Counted from the first letter of the stretch, positions 10,601-18,884 are shown. The stretch: DNA of 64,000 nucleotides from an uncultured Clostridia bacterium (GCA_949388605.1 CASKJV010000003.1:1-64000); one strand, 5' to 3'. Notes: generated by a model from the sequence alone, not told the origin. Program-made: numbers and translations.

Positions 10601-10844
10601 TTTCTATATTAATTATTTTTTTAACTGTTTCTACAGTTAATGGTTCAATATAAATTTTATCTGCCATATTTTTATCAGTCATAATAGTAGCAGGATTAGA
10701 ATTTAATAAAACAACTTCTATTCCTTCCTTTTTTAATTCTCTACATGCTTGTGTTCCTGCATAATCAAACTCTGCTGCTTGACCTATTATTATAGGTCCT
10801 GATCCTATTACTAAAACTTTTTTTATTAATTTATTTTTTGGCAT
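7647..10844 (-). CDS. carB: carbamoyl-phosphate synthase, large subunit
   Basis: Makes carbamoyl phosphate from bicarbonate, two ATP and glutamine-derived ammonia for pyrimidine and arginine synthesis. At 1065 residues it is full length. It shows two homologous halves (GSGPIIIGQAAEFDYAG near residue 13 and GSGPIRIGQGIEFDYCS near 563), each with an ATP-grasp fold (EVNPRVSRSSALASKATG; EVNPRSSRTVPYISKVT). A C-terminal MGS-like regulatory domain starts at about residue 940. carA lies 88 bp upstream. SD sequence AAGGAG precedes the ATG. Confidence 0.97.
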   Translation of the reverse strand: MPKNKLIKKVLVIGSGPIIIGQAAEFDYAGTQACRELKKEGIEVVLLNSNPATIMTDKNMADKIYIEPLTVETVKKIINIEKPDSILPNLGGQTGLNLAMELAETGFLKEKNVRLLGTGVSGIRNAEDRQCFKDMMESINEPCIASKVVHTVEDAVEFTKEIGLPVIIRPAYTLGGTGGGIAYTMEELEEIAGSGIRMSRVNEILVEKCITGWKEIEYEVMRDSKGNCITICNMENIDPVGIHTGDSIVVAPSQTLSDKEYQMLRTSAIKIISALKIEGGCNVQFALNPKSFEYAVIEVNPRVSRSSALASKATGYPIAKVASKIALGYTLDEIKNEVTGKTYACFEPVLDYVVVKIPKWPFKKFLTATRTLGTQMKATGEVMAIAPNLEAGLMKAIRSLEENVEYFSLDKLKDLEKEELEERLKIVDNERIFVIAEAIRKEISVERIHEITTIDRFFIGIIYKLVKIERELELNQMNAKLLEKAKKYGFTDKVIAELCGKTENEIKKLRNRYEIKANFKMVDTCSAEFEAQTPYYYSSYDDENEAKQSDKKKVMVLGSGPIRIGQGIEFDYCSVHGVWALKKQGYETIIVNNNPETVSTDFDIADKLYFEPLTPEDVENIVNTEKPDGAIVQFGGQTAIKLTKALSDMGVKIMGTQEVDMDRAEDRKEFDEALNNCEILRPRGSTIYTVGEAKEVANRLGYPVLVRPSYVLGGQGMAIAYDDKEIEEYVNEINTIEQEHPILVDKYILGREVEVDAICDGQDILIPGIMEHLERAGVHSGDSISVYPTQNVTEIHEKKIIEYTEKIAKELNVIGILNIQFIISEGEVYIIEVNPRSSRTVPYISKVTNLPMIDIATNVILGKKLKDLGYGTGLYKKSDYICVKMPVFSFEKIKNADTSLGPEMKSTGEVLGVSKKFEDAVLKAFIASGANVSTKGAILITVRDKDKNEMLPLAEKFKQKGFEIYATSGTSKFLKENGVESTVIEKLWEGKNSIIDLIESGKINFVINTPTKGKESNRDGFKIRRMAVECKIPCFTSLDTVNALYKAIEDDTEEKDLKPVDITKI

Positions 10845-10932
10845 CTTTCTTCTCCTTTTTGCCCTTTTGAGGACATTATTTTTCTATACTCTTTAAACAT
10901 TTGACTAACAATGCAAAATGTTTCCTAATTGG

Positions 10933-11994
10933 TTATAACATTTTTACAAACTCGTCAAAGATATATGCTGTATCTTCTGGGCCTGGACATGCTTCTGGGT
11001 GAAATTGTACTGTGAATATTTTTTTATTTTTATAACTTAAACCTTCTACTGTTCCATCATTTAAATTAATATGTGATACTTCTGCTATTTTTGAGTTTAC
11101 ACTTTCTTCAAGAATATAATATCCATGATTTTGAGATGTAATATGAACTCTTCCTTTTTTTAAATCTTTTACTGGATGATTTGGTCCTCTATGTCCATAT
11201 TTTAGTTTTGCCGTTTTGGCACCTACTGCAAGTCCCATTAATTGATGACCTAAGCATATTCCTAAAATTGGAATTTCTGTATTATATAATTTTTTAACAT
11301 TTTTTATTTGATATATACAATCTTCTGGATTACCTGGTCCATTTGATAACATTATTCCGTCTGGTTTCATTTCAATTACTTTTTCAGCTGGTGTATCTGC
11401 TGGAAATACAGTAACTTCACAATCTCTTTTTAATAGTGAATTTACTATATTGTGTTTAAATCCATAATCCATTAAAGCTACTTTTTTTGACTTTCCTTTA
11501 CCATATACTTTAATTTCTTTTGAAGTAACTTCATCTACTACTTTTCCTACTTCATAAATTTTTATTTTTTCCATTATCTCATCAATATTATTAATATTTG
11601 ATGTAATATATCCTTTCATTGTTCCTGCATTTCTTAAAGTTTTAGTTAATTTTCTAGTATTAATATTAGTTAAACCTGGAACATTATAATCTCTTAAAAA
11701 TTTATCTAAACTGAATTTTGTTCTGAAATTACTTTCAAACTCTGCAAGTTCATGTATAAATACTGCTTTAGCCCAAATTCTATCAGATTCTGTATCTTCT
11801 GGTATAACTCCATAATTTCCTATTAAAGGATATGTCATTACTATTCCTTGCCCAGCATATGATGGATCTGTAAATGTTTCAATATATCCAGCCATTCCAG
11901 TATTAAAAACAACTTCGCAGGCAGTATCCATAGTATAACCTATTCTTTCTCCCTCGAAAATCTCTCCGTTTTCAAGTACTAAATATCCTATCAT
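10933..11994 (-). CDS. carA: carbamoyl-phosphate synthase, small (glutaminase) subunit
   Basis: Class I glutamine amidotransferase subunit that feeds ammonia to CarB. The catalytic nucleophile motif GICLGHQLMGLAVG and the HPEACPGPEDT histidine/glutamate motif are intact. I start at MIGYLVLENGE, 12 codons inside the track ORF, because AGGAGG lies at the correct distance before that ATG and the upstream codons overlap the leader. The 353-residue length is normal. There is only room for a ribosome binding site between the leader terminator at 12024-12048 and this start, so expression must pass through that terminator. Confidence 0.96.
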   Translation of the reverse strand: MIGYLVLENGEIFEGERIGYTMDTACEVVFNTGMAGYIETFTDPSYAGQGIVMTYPLIGNYGVIPEDTESDRIWAKAVFIHELAEFESNFRTKFSLDKFLRDYNVPGLTNINTRKLTKTLRNAGTMKGYITSNINNIDEIMEKIKIYEVGKVVDEVTSKEIKVYGKGKSKKVALMDYGFKHNIVNSLLKRDCEVTVFPADTPAEKVIEMKPDGIMLSNGPGNPEDCIYQIKNVKKLYNTEIPILGICLGHQLMGLAVGAKTAKLKYGHRGPNHPVKDLKKGRVHITSQNHGYYILEESVNSKIAEVSHINLNDGTVEGLSYKNKKIFTVQFHPEACPGPEDTAYIFDEFVKML

Positions 11995-12023
11995 TTCTCT
12001 TTTCCTCCTCTTAGAACATAAAA

Positions 12024-12048
12024 AAAACACTAATTAAATTAGTGTTTT
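12024..12048 (-). terminator. terminator/attenuator directly upstream of carA
   Basis: AAAACACTAATT and AATTAGTGTTTT form a near-perfect hairpin followed on the minus strand by seven T. It is 30 bp before the carA start and just after the stop of a 39-aa ORF. No promoter fits between it and carA, which makes transcription attenuation of carAB likely (inference). Confidence 0.7.
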
Positions 12049-12166
12049 AAAAACAAATATTATTAATTTTAAAAATTGAGAAAGTAAATAAAACTATTAA
12101 ATAAATAGCCATAGCCTTTGAAAAAATTGTATTTTCAATTGTTTTTGGTCTACTTAAAATTTTCAT
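12047..12166 (-). CDS. 39-aa membrane peptide ORF in the carAB leader
   Basis: Too short for the ORF track. It starts MKILSRPKTIENT and continues with a hydrophobic segment (MAIYLIVLFTFSIF) long enough to span a membrane. GAAAGGAAAG precedes the ATG, and a promoter lies 33 bp further up. The stop codon touches the leader terminator. It may be a small membrane protein with its own terminator, or a leader peptide controlling carAB. It holds only one Arg, so classical arginine attenuation is not obvious. Confidence 0.5.
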   Translation of the reverse strand: MKILSRPKTIENTIFSKAMAIYLIVLFTFSIFKINNICF

Positions 12167-12198
12167 TTTTCTTTCCTTTCATATTCCCTATTATTTCT

Positions 12199-12227
12199 AT
12201 TTTACAATATCTAAATACAAAAATCAA
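12199..12227 (-). promoter_or_regulatory. promoter of the carAB leader
   Basis: TTGATT, 17 bp, TAAAAT on the minus strand, reading into the 39-aa ORF and on to carA. Confidence 0.6.
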
Positions 12228-12287
12228 CCTTTTTCGCCATATTTGTTTTTATTATATCTTAAAATTTAAGATTAATATTATTATTTT

Positions 12288-14225
12288 TTATGATTTTAGC
12301 GTCCACCGCAACCGCCACCTCCGGCCGCCGTCTCCGCCTCCACTGGAGAAACCTCCTCCGCCTCCACTTCCACTGCTACTTGACGAATTAGCAATGTTAT
12401 AAGCAGATACAGCACTTGTGTAAACTTTTTCCAAACTACTACTGAAATTATCAAAATAATTATCATTAAATCTTGAATCACATACCATATTCCAATATGC
12501 ATATCTCATATACATATCTCCAACAGATTGTGAACTATCTATATTAAACATTTCTGGATGAACAACTTTTAATTGTTGGATAACTTTTTTAGAAATTCCA
12601 AATGTTGTAGCATATACTAAAAATTTTTCCCATAAAACTATATCTGGAACACTTTTTTCTTTTAATAAAGAATAATCTTCCATATATTTTTTTAGTCCTT
12701 CCCACTGCATTTTTTCTATATACCCTTTTTCAGAAAGAGTTGTAACTTTTTTGATATTTCTAGAAATAACTACTATACAAGCTATTATACCAATATATAT
12801 AGTAAAAATTAATGTAAAAAATGGCATTACAAAAAACGATATACACAATAACATTATATACAAGCCTCTTTTTTTAATTAACTTTTCTGAAACTACTCTT
12901 CTTTCTTCGTCTATATTTCCATATTTTTCTTCATATTCATCAATAACATTATTAATTTTATTTAACTCTTTATAAACTTCATCATAGTTGTCTTTAGCAT
13001 ACTGTGCAAAATCTTTAGTTGTTATATATTCTCTATTTTCAATAGCTTTTTCTAATATATTTAATATAATATTTTCGTCTTCACTTAAACCTACAGGATT
13101 ATTATTTTCAATTAAAATAATCTTAACTTCCTTTTCATTTATAGGTTCAAATTTTAAATAGCCTTTTAATGATAAATCTAATATTGTACCAGCAAATATT
13201 TTTGAAATACTTTGGTTTATATAAGATTTATTATACCTAAATTCATACATATAAGAAGCTCTTGCTGGTGTTGCTTCATTCTCATTTGGAATTTCTCTAA
13301 AATACTCAATTTCAGGAATTGAATAAGCAAATTCTTTTTCTAATTCTTTTCCATTTTTTATATATTTCTTTATTTTGGATAAGAAGAAAATAACAATTAA
13401 TATATTTATTATAATAATTCCAAATATGAAACTTCTATATAATGCTATTTTAGCATTTGTATCATCTGCCCATTTTTGTTCTTCATCTAATATTGATTGC
13501 AATTTATTTTTATTAATGATATTTGTACTTTCTTCATAAATATTTTCTTCTGTAACAACTCTGACTTCTAACAAAGAATTTGATGGAATTGAAACCACAG
13601 AAAAAGTTACTAAATTATTATCTGTTCTTTCGATGTTTCCAGTTAACTCTCCATGTGCCCATACTCTAAGTTTTTCTATATTACTAACCTTCTGTGGAAG
13701 ATGTATACTGCCAGTAATATTTTTACCAGGAATTGCATTTTGTGTTCCCAAGAACTGCCAATACAATTCTGTACAATCATTATATATTTTTACTGCATCT
13801 TCAATTGTATAATAAATTTTATATGTTCTTACATCAGAAGAGTTATCTAATCCAACATTCCAAGCAATTTCAAAAGTTGAATAATCTGTTTTTAAAGCAT
13901 AATAACACCCTGGATCTACATGATATTGTTCTTCAAAAATTTGAGTTAAAAATAATTCTTCATTATTTTCTGTTCTGGCTACCTTAACATTAGTTATACC
14001 TGAATATTTAGAACTATCTAATTTAAAATTTTTAAATAGTGTATTAGTTTCACTTATTTTTATATCCCAAGTTTCTACTACATCCATACTTCCATCTTCA
14101 TTTACTGTTGCATTATAATCTAGTGCATTCCATTTTTGTGTTCCTGCATAAGATTTTACATTAAATAGCATAAACAAAGTTATTAAAAAAAAGGTTAAGT
14201 AAAAAATCTTATTTTTTATTTTCAT
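12288..14225 (-). CDS. DUF2207 family predicted membrane protein with altered Gly-rich tail
   Basis: Secreted or membrane protein of unknown function. From the preferred start (GGAGG six bases upstream) it has a signal peptide (residues 1-28, ending VKSYAG). The DUF2207 extracellular beta domain follows (to about 235), then a transmembrane helix near 265-285, a cytoplasmic domain, two more helices near 450-490, and a Ser/Gly-rich tail. Family members normally end in a long glycine run. Here the run changes to RRWRLRWTLKS, and removing one C near 12323 restores a GGGGGGCGGR ending. The gene is monocistronic and lies upstream of carAB. Confidence 0.85.
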   Translation of the reverse strand: MKIKNKIFYLTFFLITLFMLFNVKSYAGTQKWNALDYNATVNEDGSMDVVETWDIKISETNTLFKNFKLDSSKYSGITNVKVARTENNEELFLTQIFEEQYHVDPGCYYALKTDYSTFEIAWNVGLDNSSDVRTYKIYYTIEDAVKIYNDCTELYWQFLGTQNAIPGKNITGSIHLPQKVSNIEKLRVWAHGELTGNIERTDNNLVTFSVVSIPSNSLLEVRVVTEENIYEESTNIINKNKLQSILDEEQKWADDTNAKIALYRSFIFGIIIINILIVIFFLSKIKKYIKNGKELEKEFAYSIPEIEYFREIPNENEATPARASYMYEFRYNKSYINQSISKIFAGTILDLSLKGYLKFEPINEKEVKIILIENNNPVGLSEDENIILNILEKAIENREYITTKDFAQYAKDNYDEVYKELNKINNVIDEYEEKYGNIDEERRVVSEKLIKKRGLYIMLLCISFFVMPFFTLIFTIYIGIIACIVVISRNIKKVTTLSEKGYIEKMQWEGLKKYMEDYSLLKEKSVPDIVLWEKFLVYATTFGISKKVIQQLKVVHPEMFNIDSSQSVGDMYMRYAYWNMVCDSRFNDNYFDNFSSSLEKVYTSAVSAYNIANSSSSSGSGGGGGFSSGGGDGGRRWRLRWTLKS

Positions 14226-14373
14226 ATTTCCTCCTATAATTATAATATACAAAAATTATATATCATAATTGTATTTTATACTAGAAAAATATGAAAAATT
14301 TTATAACACTTAAATTACATTAAATAATAATTGCACAATATATTTGCCGAAAGTATTATATTATAAAACAAAA

Positions 14374-14405
14374 GAGTGCTAACAACTTTTTAGTCGTCAA
14401 CACTC
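14374..14405 (-). terminator. terminator after the small two-helix membrane protein
   Basis: In minus-strand RNA a 13-bp stem with three G-U pairs (GAGUGUUGACGAC / GUUGUUAGCACUC) is followed by UUUUGUUUUA. Confidence 0.65.
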
Positions 14406-14435
14406 ATTTTTTTCTCAAGAAAATTTCTTATTGAA

Positions 14436-14615
14436 TTATCTAAAATAAGAAATAATACAGTATAATAGAACAATTGCTACAATTATCAGAGCAATATATC
14501 CTATTCCCCGAATTACAGGACTTTCATCTTTGATCATCCGATTTAACACATTTTCAAGGAATTCGATTATTGCTGTTCCAAATAAAATTAGGCATATACT
14601 TATGACTATACTCAA
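14436..14615 (-). CDS. small membrane protein with two helices, 59 aa
   Basis: Not recognised. It has two hydrophobic stretches (residues 2-20 and 40-57) separated by a charged loop (ENVLNRMIKDESPVIR). I start at a TTG preceded by TAGGAGG at the right spacing. The longer track ORF begins inside the rpsB-tsf terminator and is unlikely. It has its own terminator, lies directly downstream of tsf, and could be read from tsf readthrough. Confidence 0.55.
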   Translation of the reverse strand: MSIVISICLILFGTAIIEFLENVLNRMIKDESPVIRGIGYIALIIVAIVLLYCIISYFR

Positions 14616-14636
14616 CCTTATACCTCCTAAATAAAA

Positions 14637-14663
14637 ATACTCCAACAGTAACTATTGGAGTAT
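14637..14663 (-). terminator. terminator of the rpsB-tsf operon
   Basis: A perfect 9-bp stem (ATACTCCAA/TTGGAGTAT) is followed by TTTTTATTT on the minus strand, 36 bp past the tsf stop. Confidence 0.8.
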
Positions 14664-14698
14664 ATCATGCTTTACATAAAATTTCAAGTATTTAATTA

Positions 14699-15574
14699 TT
14701 ATTTTAATTGTTTCATAACTTCTTCTGCAAAGTTTTCTTCTTTTTTCTCTATTCCTTCACCTTTTTCAAATCTAGCAAATCTAACCATTTCAGCACCTTT
14801 GTTTTTAATTAATTGTCCTACTTTAACACTAGAATCTTTAACAAATTCTTGATCTAATAAACAGATTTCTGAATAGAATTTTCCAATTCTACCTTGTACC
14901 ATTTTTTCTGCTATTTCAGCTGGTTTTCCTTCATTCATAGCTTGTGCTTTTAATATTTCCATTTCTTTTTCTACTCTCTCTTGAGGAACAGCTTCTCTAT
15001 TTAAATATTCTGGTCTAGCAGCTGCAATTTGCATACATACATCTTTTGCTAGTTCTGATTCTCCTTTAGCAAAATCAACTAATACTGCAATTTTTCCAGC
15101 TCCATGAATATAACTTTCAACTAATCCTTCAGATTCAAATCTTTCGAATCTTCTAATTGTCATATTTTCACCGATTGTAGCGATTTTTTCTGTTAATACT
15201 TCTTTAACTGTTTTTCCGCTTTCTTTATATGATGTTTCTAATAATGTTTCAACATCAGCTGGATTTTTTTCGGCAATTACTTCAGCTACATCATTTACAA
15301 ATTTAACAAATTCTTCATTTTTTCCAACAAAGTCTGTTTCAGCATTTACTTCTACTATAGAACCTACTTTTTTATCTGCTGTAACATAAGTTGCAACTAG
15401 ACCTTCAGCAGCAACTCTTCCTGATTTTTTAGCAGCTTTTGCAATTCCTCTTTCTCTTAATAATTCTGCTGCTTTTTCCATATCTCCATCTGTTTCTGTT
15501 AAAACTTTTTTGCAGTCCATCATTCCTGCACCTGTTTTTTCTCTTAATTGTTTAACTAATTCTGCAGTTATCAT
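14699..15574 (-). CDS. tsf: translation elongation factor Ts
   Basis: Guanine-nucleotide exchange factor for EF-Tu. The N-terminal UBA-like domain (LVKQLREKTGAGMMDCKKVL) and the core signature (VEVNAETDFVGKNEEF) are clear. At 291 residues it is the usual bacterial length. It follows rpsB by 132 bp in the conserved rpsB-tsf order, with a partial terminator hairpin between the two. Confidence 0.97.
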   Translation of the reverse strand: MITAELVKQLREKTGAGMMDCKKVLTETDGDMEKAAELLRERGIAKAAKKSGRVAAEGLVATYVTADKKVGSIVEVNAETDFVGKNEEFVKFVNDVAEVIAEKNPADVETLLETSYKESGKTVKEVLTEKIATIGENMTIRRFERFESEGLVESYIHGAGKIAVLVDFAKGESELAKDVCMQIAAARPEYLNREAVPQERVEKEMEILKAQAMNEGKPAEIAEKMVQGRIGKFYSEICLLDQEFVKDSSVKVGQLIKNKGAEMVRFARFEKGEGIEKKEENFAEEVMKQLK

Positions 15575-15641
15575 TTCACTACCTCCTAATTAATTTATTA
15601 TTTGTCCACTTTTTTTGTGGTATATTTTTATAATCTAAAAA

Positions 15642-15684
15642 CGGACACAATAATATTAGATTTAAACATATTATTTAATGTCCG
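15642..15684 (-). terminator. hairpin between rpsB and tsf (partial terminator)
   Basis: In minus-strand RNA CGGACA..AATAATAT pairs with AATATTATT.TGTCCG and is followed by TTTTTAG. It lies 20 bp past the rpsB stop and would tune the ratio of S2 to EF-Ts mRNA. Confidence 0.55.
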
Positions 15685-15706
15685 CTTCTGTTATTTTGGT
15701 TAAATA

Positions 15707-16489
15707 TTATTCTTCTACTGTTTCTTCTTTAGCAGCTACTTCTTCCATATCTGTAGCTTCTCCAGAATTAACGATTTCTTCCATTTCAGAAGATACTTCT
15801 GCATCTTCTCCTTGTCTTCCTTCTATAACAGCATTTGCCATAACATCTGCTATTAATTTAACAGCTCTTATAGCATCGTCGTTTCCTGGTATAGCATAAT
15901 CAACATCTTCTGGATTACAGTTTGTATCTACTAAACCAACTACTGGTATTCCTAATTTTCTAGCTTCTAATATAGCTATTCTTTCTTTTTTAGGATCTAC
16001 TACAAACATAACTCCTGGCATTTCTTTCATATCTTTAATTCCACCAAGGTTTTTTTCTAATTTTTCCATTTCATTTTTTAAATCTATAACTTCTTTTTTA
16101 GGTAATACTTCAAATGTTCCATCTTCTTGCATTTCTTCTAAGTCTTTTAATCTTTGGATTCTTCCTTGAATTGTTTTGAAGTTTGTAAGCATACCACCTA
16201 ACCATCTTTGGTCTACATAGTACATATTACATTTTTGAGCAGCTTCTTTTATACATTCTTGTGCTTGTTTTTTTGTTCCTACAAAAAGAACTGTTTTTCC
16301 TTCTTCTGATTGCTCTTTAACGAATTTGTAAGCCTCGTCTAATTTTTTTGATGTTTTTTGTAAATCGATAATATGGATTCCATTTCTAGCTTGGAATATA
16401 TATTCAGCCATTTTAGGATCCCATCTTCTTGTTTGATGTCCGAAATGAACACCTGCTTCAAGTAATTGTTTCATTGCAACTACTGCCAT
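15707..16489 (-). CDS. rpsB: 30S ribosomal protein S2
   Basis: Ribosomal small-subunit protein. It has [22 protein letters not shown] at the N-terminus (S2 signature, shown in part: [11 protein letters not shown]) and the second signature [19 protein letters not shown] in part near residue 155. An acidic Glu-rich tail follows residue 225. A perfect AAGGAGG precedes the ATG. It heads the rpsB-tsf operon. Confidence 0.97.
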   Translation of the reverse strand: MAVVAMKQLLEAGVHFGHQTRRWDPKMAEYIFQARNGIHIIDLQKTSKKLDEAYKFVKEQSEEGKTVLFVGTKKQAQECIKEAAQKCNMYYVDQRWLGGMLTNFKTIQGRIQRLKDLEEMQEDGTFEVLPKKEVIDLKNEMEKLEKNLGGIKDMKEMPGVMFVVDPKKERIAILEARKLGIPVVGLVDTNCNPEDVDYAIPGNDDAIRAVKLIADVMANAVIEGRQGEDAEVSSEMEEIVNSGEATDMEEVAAKEETVEE

Positions 16490-16610
16490 TTTTAATTCCT
16501 CCTTATTTGTTTTTTTCCTCCATAGATTTCTACATTTTAAACAACTATTTTTATAAAACTTAATAGCACAATTTAAAACTCAACCTATGTGCGAATTTTA
16601 ATACCTAAAT

Positions 16611-16639
16611 ACTATAACAGATTTTTGGTTCGATTTCAA
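16611..16639 (-). promoter_or_regulatory. rpsB-tsf promoter
   Basis: TTGAAA, 17 bp, TATAGT on the minus strand. The predicted transcript has a leader of about 115 nt before rpsB. Confidence 0.7.
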
Positions 16640-17107
16640 GTATTTTTTCTATATTTGTATTATTTTATTGTATTTTTTGAAATTAACTTTTACTATATTA
16701 TTTAATTTAGCACAATTTTTAAATGTAAATAATATAAATTTAAATATTTTATTTCATTATTTCAGTATTCTTATTAATATTTTTATTAATACTTTTATTA
16801 ATACTTTTATCTATATTTCTTTCTATATTTCTTTCTATATTTTTAACTAAACTTTATCTTTTGACTAATAAAATTGCTAACTATATTAGTTATTTTAAAA
16901 AAATTAAATAACATTTTTCTAACTGTTATATCTTTTATTAATTGTTATAATGTATTGTTTTGTTACTTACTAGTTTAAGTACCTAAATTAATAAAAAACT
17001 TATTTTATTCGTAAAATCGCTATTTTTCACCACTTTTTTATATTTTTTTGTTTTTTGGGGTTACAATAGCAAACGAATTTTGCTTTATTTATTGCAAAAT
17101 TTAGAAG
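16640..17107. other. non-coding AT-rich gap with short T-rich tandem repeats
   Basis: No convincing gene. At 16765-16845 there are tandem ATTAATACTTTT and TATATTTCTTTC units, which are simple low-complexity repeats. The 60-aa track ORF here is made of these repeats and has no ribosome binding site. Confidence 0.6.
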
Positions 17108-17120
17108 TTAGTACAGAGAT
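17108..17120 (+). repeat. left copy of a 13-bp inverted repeat flanking the secreted-protein gene
   Basis: TTAGTACAGAGAT. Its exact reverse complement lies at 17703-17715. The two enclose one gene and its ribosome binding site in about 608 bp. Confidence 0.7.
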
Positions 17121-17175
17121 GAAATCAAACTATGTCACTATTTTTCAAATCAATTAAACATTGGAGGTAATCATT

Positions 17176-17694
17176 ATGAACAAAAAGAAAAATTTAAAGA
17201 CAGTACTCAGTTTCATCTTAACCCTTACATTGGCATTTTCACTCAGTTTCACTGCATTTGCAGCTGAACAGAACGATCTTGGCAATTATACTTATGAACA
17301 CCCGCGGGCAAATACAATTGAATATTGTATTGAACCTGGCGGAACCCTCAATTTTTCTGATGACAATGGCATTATGCCGCTGGTGAATAATCAATTTACA
17401 ACAACAATAATTGGTAATTATTCGACCACCACTCCTGAAGCCAGTATACCTGATCGTTATATGGCTTATGAGATTTATGCCACAGATCTTAATGGAAATA
17501 CTGTCAATGGAAATTATAGAGTTGATTTATGCTGTGTTGGCACAATAGCAAGTATGTCTTATGCAATAGATGGTACTTGGCATAAAAAAGATTGGATTGA
17601 TTTACAGGCAACCAATAACACCTGTTATTTCAGAATAACCAATAATAGTTCTACTCGAATTAGAGTATTAACTAAATATTATTCTTGGAGGTAA
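17176..17694 (+). CDS. secreted hypothetical protein, 172 aa
   Basis: Not recognised. A clear Sec signal peptide covers residues 1-31 (KKKN basic start, hydrophobic core LSFILTLTLAFSLSF, cleavage after AFAAE). The mature part is beta-rich with many Asn/Thr/Tyr and one adjacent Cys pair (DLCCVG). The start follows GGAGGT at the proper distance. Base composition is richer in G+C than the flanks and it is one of few plus-strand genes here, so it may be acquired. It is flanked by the 13-bp inverted repeats and followed by a bidirectional terminator. Confidence 0.75.
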   Translation: MNKKKNLKTVLSFILTLTLAFSLSFTAFAAEQNDLGNYTYEHPRANTIEYCIEPGGTLNFSDDNGIMPLVNNQFTTTIIGNYSTTTPEASIPDRYMAYEIYATDLNGNTVNGNYRVDLCCVGTIASMSYAIDGTWHKKDWIDLQATNNTCYFRITNNSSTRIRVLTKYYSWR

Positions 17695-17702
17695 CAACTT
17701 TT

Positions 17703-17715
17703 ATCTCTGTACTAA
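17703..17715 (-). repeat. right copy of the 13-bp inverted repeat
   Basis: ATCTCTGTACTAA, the exact reverse complement of 17108-17120, directly beside the terminator at 17718-17741. Confidence 0.7.
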
Positions 17716-17717
17716 AA

Positions 17718-17741
17718 AAGACTAGGTTAATACCTAGTCTT
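17718..17741. terminator. bidirectional terminator between convergent genes
   Basis: A perfect 10-bp stem AAGACTAGGT/ACCTAGTCTT has a TAAT loop, with a T run on the minus side (TTTTTT) and TTC/ATTT on the plus side. The TAG stop of the anti-sigma gene lies inside the stem. Confidence 0.8.
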
Positions 17742-18423
17742 CTTCATTTAAATTTATTACAAAATTCCAATCTCCATAAATATCTTTTTGTTCTGAGTCT
17801 TTACTTATTTTAAAACTATCAATATCTATATATAATTTATTCAATTGAAGTTTATTTTTTGAAATTGATATTAATACTACACCATTTTCTTTGCTAACTC
17901 TTTTAAACTTATACTCATATTCAACATTTTCGCAAATCTGTTTGCTACCTATAATAGTATTTCCATTTTCATCTTTAAGTTCAAAATCTTCAATAAAGAT
18001 TTTATCAAACTCTTCTTCAACTTCAACATTAAAAGCTAAATATAAATTATCTTCGTGACAAGATATTGCATTTACATTTAAAGAAATTCCATTAAAGTTT
18101 TGATAATCTGTATTTATCTCTTTTATATCACCTTTTTCATATGCAATTTCGATATTTTTATCAAAATTAGAAAAAACTAAACTAAATATACCTTCTAATT
18201 CATCTGCAAATGCACATGACGAAAGTACCATAAAACAAATAAATACTGCTGCAGCTCTATAACAACAGTACAATGGATAAAAGATAGCTTTCTTCTTTGT
18301 CTCATTACATTTATTATATTCATTATTCATACTATTTTCTAATTTATCTTTAAAATCATCCGGCAATTCTTCTTGCTGTATTTTACATTTTAATACTTCT
18401 AACTCTATTTCTAATTTTCCCAT
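17734..18423 (-). CDS. putative membrane anti-sigma factor (DUF4179-like)
   Basis: A short cytoplasmic N-terminus (residues 1-45) has features of anti-sigma zinc-finger-less DUF4179 proteins. One transmembrane segment follows near 53-72 (AAAVFICFMVLSSCAFA), then an extracytoplasmic beta-rich domain (80-229). It is five bases downstream of the ECF sigma gene and almost certainly co-transcribed, the standard arrangement for a membrane-anchored anti-sigma. The signal it senses is unknown. The DUF4179 assignment rests on layout and weak pattern memory. Confidence 0.7.
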   Translation of the reverse strand: MGKLEIELEVLKCKIQQEELPDDFKDKLENSMNNEYNKCNETKKKAIFYPLYCCYRAAAVFICFMVLSSCAFADELEGIFSLVFSNFDKNIEIAYEKGDIKEINTDYQNFNGISLNVNAISCHEDNLYLAFNVEVEEEFDKIFIEDFELKDENGNTIIGSKQICENVEYEYKFKRVSKENGVVLISISKNKLQLNKLYIDIDSFKISKDSEQKDIYGDWNFVINLNEED

Positions 18424-18428
18424 TTGTA

Positions 18429-18884
18429 TTATTCCTTTATATCTAAACCTTTTTCTAATATTTCTCTAGCTCTTTTTAATCTTATTCTTGCATTTTCTTC
18501 GCTAATTTCCAAAATTTTACTAATCTCTTGCATATTAATTTCTTCAAAATAATATAAGATTATAATGTTTTTATAAATATCTCTTAGTCCTTGAATTTTA
18601 TCAAATAAAGTATTATTAGGAGCAATATATTCCTTTTCATCATTTGATTTTTTCTTTTTACTAATTTTTCTTAAACTATTACAACATGAATTCATTGTTG
18701 TTCTGATAATCCAATATTTTTCATGTGTCTTGTCATCAAAACTTTTTCCACTTTTTACGTATTTAACATATTTTACAAATACTTCTTGTACCATATCTTC
18801 TGCATCTTCTTTATTTCTTAAATATCCTAATGATATATGGTATATCATTTTATGATATTCACTAATTACTTCTTTAAACTCCAA
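18429..18884 (-). CDS. ECF-type RNA polymerase sigma factor
   Basis: At 151 residues it shows sigma region 2 (YHISLGYLRNKEDAEDMVQEVF, shown in part: NKEDAEDMVQEVF, residues 24-36) and region 4 (INMQEISKILEISEENARIRLKRARE in part, 115-140). There is no region 1 or 3, as in ECF factors. The start is a TTG preceded by TAGGTG. No better ATG is available. It heads a sigma/anti-sigma operon. I could not find a confident autoregulated ECF promoter upstream. Confidence 0.88.
   Translation of the reverse strand: MEFKEVISEYHKMIYHISLGYLRNKEDAEDMVQEVFVKYVKYVKSGKSFDDKTHEKYWIIRTTMNSCCNSLRKISKKKKSNDEKEYIAPNNTLFDKIQGLRDIYKNIIILYYFEEINMQEISKILEISEENARIRLKRAREILEKGLDIKE

Noticed and set aside
12118-12402. 94-aa plus-strand ORF
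   Set aside because: It is antisense to the 39-aa leader ORF and to the Gly-rich tail of the DUF2207 gene. No SD.
16668-16850. Tandem T-rich units as a CRISPR array or coding ORF
   Set aside because: Units are 10-12 bp simple-sequence repeats with no unique spacers, and there is no SD for the frame.
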